A stretch of DNA of 64,000 nt, taken from the NCBI RefSeq assembly GCF_000172415.1, contig NZ_ABLD01000005.1:186001-250000 (forward strand). The letters run 5' to 3'. The notes beneath the pieces were generated by a model that worked only from the letters and a program-made list of their open reading frames with translations, made no database searches and was not told the DNA's origin. This DNA is from Paraburkholderia graminis C4D1M. Lineage in GTDB: Bacteria > Pseudomonadota > Gammaproteobacteria > Burkholderiales > Burkholderiaceae. The translations under genes were made by a program, and so were the position numbers. Positions 16,678 to 26,320 of this stretch are shown here, piece by piece; the first letter of the stretch is position 1, and every line of letters begins with the position of its first letter.

Positions 16678-17946
16678 TTAGCTGCCGCCGCCACGACGCA
16701 TCATGTCGAAGAATTCGGAGTTGCTCTTGGTCTGGCGGATCTTGTCGAGCAGGAATTCCATCGACTCGACTTCGTCCATGTCGTGAATGAACTTGCGCAG
16801 CACCCAGATTTTCTGCAGCACTTCGGGCTTGATCAGCAGTTCTTCGCGACGCGTGCCGGACTTGTTCAGATTGATCGACGGATACACGCGCTTCTCGGCG
16901 AGGCGGCGTTCCAGGTGCACTTCCATGTTGCCGGTGCCCTTGAACTCTTCGTAAATCACGTCGTCCATGCGGCTGCCCGTTTCGATCAGCGCCGTGCCGA
17001 TGATGGTCAGCGAACCGCCTTCCTCGATGTTGCGCGCCGCGCCGAAGAAGCGCTTCGGCCGTTGCAGCGCGTTCGCGTCGACACCGCCCGTCAACACCTT
17101 GCCCGAAGCCGGCACAACCGTGTTGTATGCGCGCGCGAGACGCGTGATGGAGTCGAGCAGAATCACCACGTCGTTTTTCATTTCGACGAGGCGCTTGGCC
17201 TTTTCGATCACCATTTCGGCGACCTGCACGTGACGCGCGGCGGGTTCGTCGAACGTGGACGCGATCACTTCGCCCGCCACCGAACGCTGCATTTCCGTCA
17301 CTTCTTCCGGACGTTCGTCGATCAGCAGAACAAACAGTACGACGTCGGGATGGTTCTGCTTGATGGCGTGCGCGATATGCTGAAGCATCACGGTCTTGCC
17401 GGACTTCGGCGACGCGACGAGCAGGCCGCGCTGGCCCTTGCCGATAGGCGCGATCATGTCGATGATGCGGCCCGTGACATTTTCTTCGCCGCGCATTTCA
17501 CGTTCGAGCAGCAGCACCTTGTTCGGGTGCAGCGGCGTCAGGTTTTCGAACATGATCTTGTGCTTCGAGGCCTCCGGCGGCTGGCCGTTGACCTTGTCCA
17601 CCTTCACCAGCGCGAAATAGCGCTCGCCGTCTTTCGGCGTGCGTACTTCGCCTTCGATCGTGTCGCCCGTATGCAGGTTGAAGCGGCGGATTTGCGACGG
17701 GCTGATGTAAATATCATCCGTGCTGGCGAGATAGGAGGTTTCCGGCGAACGCAGGAAGCCGAAGCCGTCCGGCAGCACTTCGAGCGTGCCGTCGCCGAAA
17801 ATCGTGTCGCCCGTTTTGGCTCGTTTTTTTAGAATGGCGAACATCAATTCCTGCTTGCGCAGGCGGTTCGCACTTTCGATCTCGAGGCCATTGGCCATCT
17901 CGATCAATTCGGACACGTGCAGAGTCTTAAGCTCGGATAAATGCAT
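16678..17946 (-). CDS. rho: Transcription termination factor Rho
   Basis: The 422-residue product is full-length Rho, the hexameric RNA-DNA helicase. Parts visible: N-terminal helix bundle (1-47), cold-shock-like RNA-binding domain (48-118, with GFGFLRSPE and DDIYIS), the [17 protein letters not shown]alker A at about 170-185, [10 protein letters not shown] with the catalytic Glu, the [15 protein letters not shown]-loop/R-loop region and a C-terminal RRGGGS. Length fits E. coli Rho (419). trxA lies upstream in the same direction, 262 bp away, the conserved trxA-rho order. Confidence 0.98.
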   Translation of the reverse strand: MHLSELKTLHVSELIEMANGLEIESANRLRKQELMFAILKKRAKTGDTIFGDGTLEVLPDGFGFLRSPETSYLASTDDIYISPSQIRRFNLHTGDTIEGEVRTPKDGERYFALVKVDKVNGQPPEASKHKIMFENLTPLHPNKVLLLEREMRGEENVTGRIIDMIAPIGKGQRGLLVASPKSGKTVMLQHIAHAIKQNHPDVVLFVLLIDERPEEVTEMQRSVAGEVIASTFDEPAARHVQVAEMVIEKAKRLVEMKNDVVILLDSITRLARAYNTVVPASGKVLTGGVDANALQRPKRFFGAARNIEEGGSLTIIGTALIETGSRMDDVIYEEFKGTGNMEVHLERRLAEKRVYPSINLNKSGTRREELLIKPEVLQKIWVLRKFIHDMDEVESMEFLLDKIRQTKSNSEFFDMMRRGGGS

Positions 17947-18208
17947 ACGGAGAACCCGCAGGAGAAGGTGCGACGAAATGGAATCTGGGAGGAGAAGTGA
18001 GCGGAACCGCTCAAGGACTTACACGTCTTTTCGACGTTTTGCGGATTCTAGCATAGCACACGCCAGTTTCCGCCAGTGCGCCGGCGCGGCATCTTTCTTC
18101 TTCGAAACGTTGCCGGCTGACAACAGCACGGCAAGCCAGGACAGCAAGCAGAACAACGCGGGCGCGCGCGGGTCCGGGCGGACCGCGCGGCGCGCCCGCG
18201 CCGCTGTT

Positions 18209-18535
18209 TTACAGGTTGCCGTCGAGGAACGCGGTGAGTTGCGACTTCGACAATGCGCCAACCTTTTGCGCGGCGACCGCGCCGTTCTTGAACAGGATCA
18301 GCGTGGGGATGCCGCGCACGCCGAACTTGACCGGCGTCGACTGATGTTCGTCGACGTTGATCTTGGCGATTTGCAGGCGATCGGCGTAATCCTTGGCGAC
18401 TTCGTCGAGGATCGGCGCGATCATCTTGCACGGACCGCACCATTCAGCCCAGAAGTCGAGCAGCACGGGTTTATCGGATTTCACGACGTCCTGTTCGAAC
18501 GATGCGTCGCTAATATGCTTGATTTGTTCGCTCAT
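18209..18535 (-). CDS. trxA: Thioredoxin TrxA
   Basis: The 108-residue protein has the active-site WCGPC in [15 protein letters not shown] and the cis-proline loop GIPTLILF. It is the general cytoplasmic disulfide reductase and a donor for ribonucleotide reductase. Start: the ATG at 18535 gives the usual [13 protein letters not shown] beginning and length, while the frame extends uselessly upstream. It stands before rho on the same strand, separated by 262 bp in which no terminator is obvious. Confidence 0.97.
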   Translation of the reverse strand: MSEQIKHISDASFEQDVVKSDKPVLLDFWAEWCGPCKMIAPILDEVAKDYADRLQIAKINVDEHQSTPVKFGVRGIPTLILFKNGAVAAQKVGALSKSQLTAFLDGNL

Positions 18536-18950
18536 TGTATGAATACCTCTATCGGTTCGAGGCCCGCCTGAATTGCTCGCCACGATACGTCAAAACCTGG
18601 GGAAACTTCCGTTCGCTTAGCCGCACCCGGAGCCCCGCTGCCGGCGCCTGAAAAGTACGAGACTTTCTGGCTTCGGCAAAGGGCCCGCGTTTGCGGGTCA
18701 TCCGTACGGCAGTTTAGCTTAATTCGCTATGCGTTGCCGGGGGCGATAGTAGTCATCACAGGCAGTGGGGCCAACGGCTGCCGATGAAGTGCCACCGTAT
18801 TTCATCAACTGCGACGTAGCCTATGTGGAGGCTCGGCGGACAAACTCAAGTGAGCGGCGCGCGCGTCGCGATGGAATCGCCGGGTTCGCGATTCGGCGTG
18901 TGCTTGCCGGTTTGGTCGTATTAACAGTCGCACAAAGCGCCACGCGATGA
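18536..18950. other. Gene-free stretch between trxA and the SRP RNA gene
   Basis: About 415 bp with no recognisable gene. It should contain the divergent trxA and ffs promoters. A GC hairpin (GGGCCCGCGTTTGCGGGTC, around 18680-18700) is seen but has no T tract. Confidence 0.4.
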
Positions 18951-18956
18951 TAGAAT
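18951..18956 (+). promoter_or_regulatory. -10 box of the SRP RNA gene
   Basis: TAGAAT lies 6 bases before the first paired base of the SRP RNA, the right distance for transcription to begin at the RNA's 5' end. No clear -35 at the usual spacing. Confidence 0.55.
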
Positions 18957-18961
18957 GTTTC

Positions 18962-19061
18962 GTGACGGGCCTCCTCGCATGGAGGGATGGTCAACCTGGT
19001 CAGGTCGGGAACGAAGCAGCCACAGCCGTTTTCCACCAGTGCCGAGGGTCAGGCTCGTCAC
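18962..19061 (+). ncRNA. ffs: Bacterial small SRP RNA (4.5S RNA)
   Basis: The conserved apical core GGTCAACCTGGTCAGGTCGG-GAACGAAGCAGCCA is present almost intact, and the ends pair: GTGACGGGCCT at 18962-18972 with AGGCTCGTCAC at 19051-19061 (one G-U). The RNA of about 100 bases binds Ffh to form the signal recognition particle that directs membrane proteins to SecYEG. It lies just before dnaX, the usual ffs-dnaX-ybaB-recR order of Burkholderiaceae. Exact ends are inferred from pairing. Confidence 0.93.
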
Positions 19062-19373
19062 CTTCCTCTTTCTGTTTGTCCTGCTTTTCTCCCCCTTGCG
19101 TTTGCCGACATTGCATCTGCTTCAGATGCCGGTTCGCTTTGCTTCGTCCGTTCGCTTCGCAAGCGTGCTCGCGGTGTCTTGGCCCTTGGCCTTTGCCGCG
19201 CGGCGGTGGGCGTACTCTCTGCACAACGCACGCAACGCGCACGGACCCGCACGCAACCCGCACTGCGCGCCGCGCGACTATTTTTTTCTATCGTTCCATT
19301 AGTCACTTTCAATCGACGGGCGACGCGCGTTCGCGCGGCCAGCCGAATCGGTTTTGCGCGGCATTGTTACTGA
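19062..19373. other. Gene-free stretch between ffs and dnaX
   Basis: About 310 bp. The first 60 bp after the SRP RNA are pyrimidine-rich (CTTCCTCTTTCTGTTTG and similar) and may help end the RNA, though no hairpin with a T tract is seen. Nothing else recognised. Confidence 0.35.
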
Positions 19374-19379
19374 TACAAT
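19374..19379 (+). promoter_or_regulatory. Extended -10 box directly before dnaX
   Basis: TGATACAAT (19371-19379) is an extended -10 of the TGN-TACAAT type. The ATG of dnaX begins 7 bases after it, which is where transcription would be expected to start. The dnaX mRNA may therefore have almost no leader. Confidence 0.5.
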
Positions 19380-19385
19380 TTCCGG

Positions 19386-22376
19386 ATGACCTATCAAGTT
19401 CTCGCACGCAAATGGCGGCCGAAGGATTTCGCGTCGCTCGTCGGACAGGAGCACGTGGTGCGCGCGCTCACGCACGCGCTCGACGGCGGCCGTCTGCATC
19501 ACGCCTATCTGTTTACCGGCACGCGGGGCGTCGGCAAGACGACGTTGTCGCGCATTTTTTCCAAGGCGCTCAATTGCGAAACGGGCGTGACGTCCACGCC
19601 GTGCGGCGTGTGCCGGGCGTGCCGCGAGATCGACGAAGGGCGCTTTGTCGATTACGTCGAGATGGACGCGGCGAGTAATCGCGGCGTCGACGAAATGGCG
19701 GCGCTGCTCGAGCGCGCGGTGTACGCGCCGGTCGACGCGCGCTTCAAGGTCTACATGATCGACGAAGTGCACATGCTGACGAATCACGCCTTCAACGCAA
19801 TGTTGAAGACGCTCGAAGAACCGCCGCCGCACGTCAAGTTCATTCTCGCCACCACCGATCCGCAGAAGATTCCGGTCACGGTGCTGTCGCGCTGTCTGCA
19901 GTTCAATCTGAAGCAGATGCCGGCCGGCCATATCGTCTCGCACCTCGAACACATTCTCGGCGAAGAGAAAGTGCCTTACGAGGCGCAGGCGTTGCGTCTG
20001 CTCGCGCGTGCCGCCGACGGTTCGATGCGCGACGCGCTTTCGCTGACGGATCAGGCGATCGCGTACTCGGCGAATCAGGTCAATGAAGAAGCCGTGCGCG
20101 GCATGCTCGGCGCGCTCGATCAGAGCTACCTGATTCGCCTGCTCGATGCGCTCGCGCAGGGCGACGGCGCAACGGTGCTCACGATTGCCGACGAAATGGC
20201 GCTGCGCAGTCTGTCGTTTTCCACGGCGCTGCAGGATCTCGCGAGCTTGCTGCATCGGATTGCGTGGGCGCAGTTCGCGCCGTCGTCGGTACTGGACGAA
20301 TGGCCCGAAGCCGGCGATCTGCGGCGTTTCGCCGAGACGCTCAGCGCCGAGCAGGTGCAGTTGTTCTATCAGATCGCGACGATCGGACGAAGCGAGCTCG
20401 GCCTCGCGCCCGACGAATACGCGGGCTTCACGATGACGCTGCTGCGCATGCTGGCTTTCGAGCCGGCGCCGACGGGCGGCGGTGGCGGCGTCGGCGGCTC
20501 TGGTGTGCAAGCCGGGCAGGCGGGCGCGGGTGGATCGAAGCGGGCGGGCGCGCCGGCGGTGGCCGCGCAGCCACGCGCGTTGGCTTCGCCTGGGAGTGTT
20601 GCGTCGATGGGCGGGGCGGGCACGGCGGGGGTGGGCGGCGTTGCTGCGGCTGCGGTTGCGTCGCCGGTTGGTGAGTCGCGAGATGTGGCAGCTAAGGTGT
20701 CTTCCGAACCCGCTGCGTTAGCCGAGCCGGTTCGTCGAGCCGATTCGATGGAGCCCGCTGGGCGGGATGCGCAGTCGGCAGCGGGACGGGATGGCGGGAA
20801 TGCAGCGGAGCGTGCGGCGCGCGATGTGGCGCGTACAGCGGCTGCGGCGTCTGAGTCAGCGGTCGAGGCCGCCTCTTCGTCAGTGGTAGAGAGCGCAGAA
20901 TTGGAGCGATCGGCGGCAAGTGCTCCGGCGTCCGCGCCGTCCAGCGCAACGCCTGCCGCAGCGCAGGCCGCTGCCGCGCCGCCGTTGGCGCCGTGGGAGG
21001 ACGCGCCGGCTGAGCGCGCAGCTGATAGACCCGCCGCCGCAGACGCATCGGATGCCTCTGCTTCTGCATCCGCTGGCACTGCGTCTTCCGATGCGGCGCA
21101 GGCATCCACCGCGCGGCCTTCCGATGCGGCGCAGGCGTCCGCCGCCGGATCATCGGAAGCGGCATCCGCCACCGGATCTTCGGAAGTGGGGCAGGCATCC
21201 GCCACCGCATCTTCTGATGCCGGACAGGCGTCTTCTGCGCCGACACCTTTGAATACGGCGCAGCCGTCCGCACCTGACATAGCAACTACCGCTGCATCCG
21301 ACTCCGCCTCCACCGACACAAAGCTCGCCGAGGATGCGCCTCCCGCCGCATTGAACCCGCCCGCCGCCGCCGCGTTCGCACGCGCGAGCGAAGCGGTCGA
21401 TCAAGCCGCAGGCCACAACGCCGCCGGAGCCGAATCCGACGTACCGCCGCGCCGCGCGGGCGGTGCGAGCGCAGCGCTCGATGTTCTGCGCAGCGCCGGG
21501 CTGAAGGTATCGTCCGATCGTGGCCGCGCGAGTGCCACGGCCGCGAAAGCTGCGGCGCCCGCAACACCGAAGCCAGCCGCGCCACGCGTGGTAGTTCCGG
21601 TGCCGACGCCCGGCGCGCCGCGCGGCGCTGCTGCGCAGCAGCCGCCCGCGTCGACCGCGCGCGCGTCAGCGCAATCGACCGCGGCACAGCAATCAGCACA
21701 ATCAGCACAATCAGCACAATCAGCGCCCCGCAACGACGCGCAGCAAAACGGCTCGCCGGTTCCGCCGTGGGACGACATGCCGCCCGACGACTACATGCCG
21801 CTTTCCGCATCGGACGACGGCTACTACGGCCCGCCCGACGACAACTACATGCCCGTGTTCGACAGCGGCCCGGACGACGTCCGCGTGAACGCGTCGACGC
21901 CGTCCGCCCCGGCACCGGCCGTCGATCGGCGTCCGCTGCCGCCCGCCGTGCCGCTCGACCCGCTGGGCTTCAACGGCGACTGGCCGGCGCTCGCCGTCGA
22001 TCTGCCGCTCAAGGGCATTTCGTATCAGCTTGCGTTCAACAGCGAACTGATGGCGCTCGAAGGCAACACGCTCAAACTCAACGTGCCCGTGCCGCAGTAC
22101 GCGGAAACCTCGCAAGTCGCGAAGCTCAAGGCGGCGCTCGCCGACAAGCTCGGCCAGCATGTCGACGTGGTGGTCGAAGTCGGCCCGGCCCGCCGCACTG
22201 CAGCCGCTCACGACGCCGCAATGCGCGCGCAACGTCAGCAGGAAGCCGAGCGCGAGATCAGCGCCGATCCGTTCGTGCAGTCGCTGATCCGCGAATTCGA
22301 CGCGAGCATCGTGCCGGGCTCGATCCGCCCGATTACTCCGGACGCCGGCCAGAACGGCGCGTCCCAGGTTCACTGA
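19386..22376 (+). CDS. dnaX: DNA polymerase III subunit tau/gamma
   Basis: DnaX is the clamp-loader motor that also ties the replicase to DnaB. The 996-residue product has Walker A TGTRGVGKTT (about 44-53), a zinc knuckle C64/C73/C76/C79, DEVHML Walker B and the sensor phrase LSRCLQFNL. Residues about 365-830 are a very long Ala/Ser/Pro/Gln-rich linker with imperfect repeats. It is far longer than in E. coli tau (643 total). The tau C-terminal domain follows (LDPLGFNGDWPALAVDLPLKG onward). No clear A-AAA-AAG slippage site for a short gamma form was noticed. First protein gene of the dnaX-ybaB-recR run. Confidence 0.95.
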   Translation: MTYQVLARKWRPKDFASLVGQEHVVRALTHALDGGRLHHAYLFTGTRGVGKTTLSRIFSKALNCETGVTSTPCGVCRACREIDEGRFVDYVEMDAASNRGVDEMAALLERAVYAPVDARFKVYMIDEVHMLTNHAFNAMLKTLEEPPPHVKFILATTDPQKIPVTVLSRCLQFNLKQMPAGHIVSHLEHILGEEKVPYEAQALRLLARAADGSMRDALSLTDQAIAYSANQVNEEAVRGMLGALDQSYLIRLLDALAQGDGATVLTIADEMALRSLSFSTALQDLASLLHRIAWAQFAPSSVLDEWPEAGDLRRFAETLSAEQVQLFYQIATIGRSELGLAPDEYAGFTMTLLRMLAFEPAPTGGGGGVGGSGVQAGQAGAGGSKRAGAPAVAAQPRALASPGSVASMGGAGTAGVGGVAAAAVASPVGESRDVAAKVSSEPAALAEPVRRADSMEPAGRDAQSAAGRDGGNAAERAARDVARTAAAASESAVEAASSSVVESAELERSAASAPASAPSSATPAAAQAAAAPPLAPWEDAPAERAADRPAAADASDASASASAGTASSDAAQASTARPSDAAQASAAGSSEAASATGSSEVGQASATASSDAGQASSAPTPLNTAQPSAPDIATTAASDSASTDTKLAEDAPPAALNPPAAAAFARASEAVDQAAGHNAAGAESDVPPRRAGGASAALDVLRSAGLKVSSDRGRASATAAKAAAPATPKPAAPRVVVPVPTPGAPRGAAAQQPPASTARASAQSTAAQQSAQSAQSAQSAPRNDAQQNGSPVPPWDDMPPDDYMPLSASDDGYYGPPDDNYMPVFDSGPDDVRVNASTPSAPAPAVDRRPLPPAVPLDPLGFNGDWPALAVDLPLKGISYQLAFNSELMALEGNTLKLNVPVPQYAETSQVAKLKAALADKLGQHVDVVVEVGPARRTAAAHDAAMRAQRQQEAEREISADPFVQSLIREFDASIVPGSIRPITPDAGQNGASQVH
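21690..21723 (+). repeat. 9-bp tandem repeat inside dnaX
   Basis: AATCAGCAC is repeated about 3.7 times in a row, coding Gln-Ser-Ala triplets in the disordered linker of DnaX. Being a multiple of three, copy-number change would keep the frame. A likely variable site between strains. Confidence 0.8.
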
Positions 22377-22455
22377 TTCGCCGCGCCGCTGAACGCAAGC
22401 ACATTAAAAGCGCGCCCGATTCCCGAATTTCACGCTATCAAGAAGGAGCATTTCC

Positions 22456-22782
22456 ATGATGAAAGGTCAACTCGCCGGGCTGATGAAACAGGCTCAGCAG
22501 ATGCAGGAAAACATGAAGAAGATGCAGGAGCAGCTCGCTCAGATCGAAGTCGAAGGGCAGTCGGGCGCCGGTCTCGTCAAGGTGACGATGACCTGCAAGA
22601 ACGACGTGCGTCGCGTGTCGATCGATCCGAGCCTGCTCGCCGACGATAAGGACATGCTCGAAGACCTCGTCGCCGCTGCATTCAACGACGCCGTGCGCAA
22701 GGCCGAAGCGACCGCGCAGGAAAAGATGGGCGGAATGACCTCGGGCCTGCCGCTGCCGCCCGGCTTCAAACTGCCGTTCTAA
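22456..22782 (+). CDS. ybaB: YbaB/EbfC-family nucleoid-associated protein
   Basis: A 108-residue protein with the family start [24 protein letters not shown], the [16 protein letters not shown] beta segment and the [12 protein letters not shown] end. YbaB forms a tweezer-shaped dimer that binds and bends DNA. It lies between dnaX and recR as in most bacteria. AAGGAG occurs 9 bases before the ATG. Confidence 0.96.
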   Translation: MMKGQLAGLMKQAQQMQENMKKMQEQLAQIEVEGQSGAGLVKVTMTCKNDVRRVSIDPSLLADDKDMLEDLVAAAFNDAVRKAEATAQEKMGGMTSGLPLPPGFKLPF

Positions 22783-23140
22783 GCGACGCTTCCAGGCGAC
22801 GCGGCAAACTGGCAACGTCGTCTGCCGGGCGTGCACAAAGCGGCTGAGTAAAGAGGGCCGACGCAGAGCGCGGCACGCGTCGAACTCGTGGTCGGTCCCA
22901 CCGCGCGATGCCTGACCGTGCGCCTGGCGAGAGACGAGCGCGGACGCGCCTGGTTGCGCATCGTTGCCGTTTGCTGCCGCGCGCTGTCTGACCAGACTCG
23001 CCGGTGAAGAGCCGCTCCATGCCACCTGCCGGAAGATCGCCACGCGCGGCCTCGTCCGCTGAAACAAGCTCGTACCACGTTCGCAAAAAACGCGTTCCGA
23101 TCCGCATTCCCGGGCCTCACTCACCTCGACGCCGATCCGC
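22783..23140. other. Gene-free stretch between ybaB and recR
   Basis: A 358-bp gap in a cluster that is usually tight. Six-frame reading finds no family-like protein and no hairpin terminator. recR may have its own promoter here, but no clear hexamers were found. Confidence 0.35.
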
Positions 23141-23737
23141 ATGAAACAACCTTCCGCCTTGTCGGCGCTCGTCGAAGCGCTGCGCGTACTGCCTGGAGTC
23201 GGGCCGAAGTCCGCGCAACGCATGGCCTACCATTTGATGCAGCACGACCGCGACGGCGCCGAGAAGCTCGGCCGCGCGTTGCTGTTCGCGACCGAGCATC
23301 TGCAGCACTGCGAGAAGTGCAATACCTTCACCGAAGCGCAGATCTGCGAAGTGTGCCTCGATTCGGAGCGCGATCCAACGTTGCTGTGCGTCGTCGAGAC
23401 GCCCGCCGATCAGATCATGCTCGAGCAGACCATGACCTATCGCGGCCTCTACTTCGTGCTGATGGGGCGTCTGAGTCCGCTCGACGGCATCGGCCCGAAG
23501 GAGATACATTTCGACCGGCTGGTGAAGCGCGCGTCGGACGGCATCGTTAAAGAAGTCGTGCTGGCCACCAACTTCACCAACGAGGGCGAGGCCACCGCGC
23601 ACTATCTCGGGCAAACGCTGAAGGCGCGCGGTCTGGCCGTCACGCGCCTCGCCCGCGGCGTGCCGGTGGGCGGCGAACTGGAATACGTCGACGCGGGCAC
23701 CATCGCGCGCGCGATGCTCGACCGCCGCTCGATGTAG
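23141..23737 (+). CDS. recR: Recombination mediator RecR
   Basis: The 198-residue protein has the full RecR plan: helix-hairpin-helix ([16 protein letters not shown], about 17-32), zinc finger C57/C60/C69/C72, Toprim domain ([17 protein letters not shown] onward) and a C-terminal Walker-B-like region ([16 protein letters not shown]). RecR works with RecF and RecO to load RecA on gaps. Length matches the family (about 200). Position after ybaB is conserved. Confidence 0.97.
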   Translation: MKQPSALSALVEALRVLPGVGPKSAQRMAYHLMQHDRDGAEKLGRALLFATEHLQHCEKCNTFTEAQICEVCLDSERDPTLLCVVETPADQIMLEQTMTYRGLYFVLMGRLSPLDGIGPKEIHFDRLVKRASDGIVKEVVLATNFTNEGEATAHYLGQTLKARGLAVTRLARGVPVGGELEYVDAGTIARAMLDRRSM

Positions 23738-23809
23738 CGGCAAGCCGCACGAGTGGACGCCAGCGCTGCCGCCGAAACAGCCAAAACAGCAAAAAGAGAG
23801 AAGGAGACT

Positions 23810-25057
23810 ATGAGCGCAACTCCCGATTCGGGCGCGAACGGCGCGCCGCAAAACCGGCCCGGCCCCGGTCCGCTCGCCGGCGTCAAAGTCCTCGAGCTCG
23901 GCACCCTGATCGCCGGCCCATTCGCCGCGCGCTTTCTCGGTGAGTTCGGCGCCGACGTCATCAAGATCGAAGATCCGAAAGGCGGCGATCCGCTGCGCAA
24001 GTGGCGCAAGCTTTATCCGGAAGTCGGCGGCACGTCGCTCTGGTGGGCCGTGCAGGCGCGCAACAAGAAGTCCGTCACGATCAATCTGAAGGCCGAGGAG
24101 GGCAAGGAGATCGTGCGCCGCCTCGCGCGTGAAGCGGACATCGTCGTCGAGAATTTCAGGCCTGGCTTGCTCGAAAAGCTGGGGCTCGGTTACGACGTGC
24201 TATCGGCGGAAAATCCGGGACTCGTGATGGTGCGGCTTTCCGGTTACGGCCAGACCGGGCCGTATCGCGACCGGCCTGGCTTCGGTGCGATCGCCGAGTC
24301 GATGGGCGGTCTGCGTCATATTACCGGCTACCCGGAATTGCCGCCGCCGCGCATCGGCATTTCGATCGGCGATTCGATTGCGGCGCTGCACGGCGTGATC
24401 GGCGCGTTGATGGCGCTGCATCACAGGCAGGTGAACGGCGGCAAAGGGCAGGTCGTCGACGTCGCGTTGTACGAGGCCGTCTTCAACATGATGGAAAGCG
24501 TGGTGCCCGAATACGGCGTGTACGGCATGGTGCGCGAGCGCACCGGCGCGTCGCTGCCGGGCATCGTGCCGTCGAATACGTATCCGTGCCGCGACGGCAG
24601 CATCGTGATCGGCGGCAATAGCGATCCGATTTTCAGGCGGCTGATGATCGCCGTTGAACGCGAGGATCTCGCCAACGATCCCGCTCTCGCACACAACGAC
24701 GGCCGCGTGCCGCGCACCGGGGAAATCGACGCGGCGATCGCCGAGTGGCTCGCGCCGCGCACCATCGACGAAGCGCTCGCAGTGCTCAATGCCGCCGACG
24801 TGCCGGTGGGACGCATCTACAGCGTGGCCGATATGTTCACCGATCCGCAGTACCTCGCGCGTCAGATGATTCAGCGCTTCAAGTGGCAGGACGGCCGCGA
24901 GATCACGCTGCCCGCGGTCACGCCGAAGCTCTCGCAGACGCCCGGCGAAACGCGCTGGCTCGGCCCCGAACTGGGTGAACATACGGATGAAGTCCTGCAG
25001 TCGCTAGGTTATGATGCAGACCACATCGCAAGGTTGCATGCGCAACAAGTTGTGTGA
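23810..25057 (+). CDS. Family III CoA-transferase (CaiB/BaiF)
   Basis: The 415-residue protein has the CaiB/BaiF fold markers: LAGVKVLELGTLIAGPFAARFL near the start, FGADVIKIEDPKGGDPLRKW, NKKSVTINLKAEEGKE, VRLSGYGQTGPYRDRPGFG, and ISIGDSIAALHG, whose Asp188 is the expected nucleophile. Members swap CoA between organic acids (formate/oxalate, carnitine, succinate/hydroxymethylglutarate types). The substrate here is unknown. The ATG at 23810 was chosen because AAGGAG lies 4 bases upstream. It begins 72 bp after recR and precedes an ABC importer for a small organic compound, suggesting uptake then CoA activation of the same acid. Confidence 0.88.
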   Translation: MSATPDSGANGAPQNRPGPGPLAGVKVLELGTLIAGPFAARFLGEFGADVIKIEDPKGGDPLRKWRKLYPEVGGTSLWWAVQARNKKSVTINLKAEEGKEIVRRLAREADIVVENFRPGLLEKLGLGYDVLSAENPGLVMVRLSGYGQTGPYRDRPGFGAIAESMGGLRHITGYPELPPPRIGISIGDSIAALHGVIGALMALHHRQVNGGKGQVVDVALYEAVFNMMESVVPEYGVYGMVRERTGASLPGIVPSNTYPCRDGSIVIGGNSDPIFRRLMIAVEREDLANDPALAHNDGRVPRTGEIDAAIAEWLAPRTIDEALAVLNAADVPVGRIYSVADMFTDPQYLARQMIQRFKWQDGREITLPAVTPKLSQTPGETRWLGPELGEHTDEVLQSLGYDADHIARLHAQQVV

Positions 25058-25194
25058 GTGCGGCGTGAGAGACATGAGCGCCATGTGAGCCATGTGACCG
25101 ACACATGAACGCCGCGCACGCACGCACAACGCCTGCAGCAACCTGCCAATAAAATCGCAACAGCAGAATTGCAAGAGCCTCGGAGACAACCAAC

Positions 25195-26232
25195 ATGCAT
25201 CGCAGAAGCTTCCTCGCCGGTACGGCCGCGCTTGCCGGCGCCACGCTCACGGCCACGCCGCTCGCCTTCGCGCAGGGCAAACTGGAAACCACGAAGGTGG
25301 CCATTGCCGTCGGCGGAAAGAACCTCTTTTATTATTTGCCGCTCACGATTGCCGAGCGCCGCAATTACTTCAAGGACGAAGGACTCGACGTCGAAATCTC
25401 CGACTTCGCCGGCGGCTCGCAAGCGTTGAAGGCGGCGGTGGGCGGCAGCGCCGATGTGGTGTCCGGCGCGTTCGAACACACGCTGCTGTTGCAGGCGCAA
25501 AAGCAGTCGTTCCGCGAATTCGTGCTGCAAGGGCGCGCGCCGCAAATCGTGCTCGCGGTGTCGAAGAAGACGATGCCCAACTACAAGTCGATCGCCGATC
25601 TGCGTGGCAAGAAGATCGGCGTGACCGCGCCCGGATCGTCGACGTCGATCATGGCGAGCTTCGTGCTGGCCAAGGGCGGGCTGACCGCGAAAGACGTCGC
25701 GTTCATCGGCGTGGGTGCGGGCGCGGGCGCGATTGCCGCGCTGCAGTCCGGGCAGATCGACGCGCTGGCGAACCTCGACCCGGTGATGACCAAGCTCGAA
25801 CGCACCGGCGACATTCGTATCGTCTCCGACACGCGCACGCTTGCCGATACGCGCAGCGTATTCGGCGGCGACATGCCGGCAGGCTGCCTGTATGCGTCGC
25901 AAAGCTTCATCACGAAGAATCCGAACACCACGCAGGCGCTGACCAATGCAATGGTGCGTGCGCTGAAGTGGCTGCAGACGGCGACCGGCACCGAGTTGAT
26001 CAACACCGTGCCGGAGAGCTATCTGCTCGGCGATCGCGCCGTTTATCTCGACGCATGGCAGCACGTCAAGGAAGCCATGTCGCCCGATGGCCTCATGCCG
26101 ACCGACGGCCCCGGCACCGCGCTCAAGACCTTGCAGGCGTTCGACGCGACCGTGCAGGGCAAGCCGATCGACGTGTCGAAGACGTGGACCAACGACTTCG
26201 TCAAGAAAGCGCTCGCCACCGTCAAGGCGTAA
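25195..26232 (+). CDS. NitT/TauT-type ABC transporter substrate-binding protein
   Basis: A 345-residue exported protein. The N-terminus MHRRSFLAGTAALAGATLTATPLAFAQ is a signal peptide with a Tat-like RRSF. The mature part reads as an SsuA/NMT1-like binding protein: IAVGGKNLFYYLPLTIAERRNYFKDEGLDVE, the GGSQALKAAVGGSADVV stretch, and DLRGKKIGVTAPGSSTSIMA. Family ligands include taurine, sulfonates, nitrate, pyrimidine precursors and aromatic acids. The ligand here cannot be told. It heads a three-gene set with an ATPase and a permease downstream. Confidence 0.9.
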   Translation: MHRRSFLAGTAALAGATLTATPLAFAQGKLETTKVAIAVGGKNLFYYLPLTIAERRNYFKDEGLDVEISDFAGGSQALKAAVGGSADVVSGAFEHTLLLQAQKQSFREFVLQGRAPQIVLAVSKKTMPNYKSIADLRGKKIGVTAPGSSTSIMASFVLAKGGLTAKDVAFIGVGAGAGAIAALQSGQIDALANLDPVMTKLERTGDIRIVSDTRTLADTRSVFGGDMPAGCLYASQSFITKNPNTTQALTNAMVRALKWLQTATGTELINTVPESYLLGDRAVYLDAWQHVKEAMSPDGLMPTDGPGTALKTLQAFDATVQGKPIDVSKTWTNDFVKKALATVKA

Positions 26233-26320
26233 AACTTCGAGCGCCGCGCGACGACGACATGCCGCGCGCGGCGCGTGTCAGCCTATCATCGAACAACCGA
26301 TCCTCGAAGCGAGTCGAACC

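Noticed and set aside
16564..17832. Long plus-strand open frame opposite rho
   Set aside because: Pure antisense shadow of rho.
18680..18700. GC hairpin upstream of trxA as a terminator
   Set aside because: Lacks a T tract on either strand and does not follow a gene end.
19386..22376. Programmed -1 frameshift site for a short gamma form of DnaX
   Set aside because: No A-AAA-AAG type slippery sequence was noticed at the expected position after the clamp-loader core.
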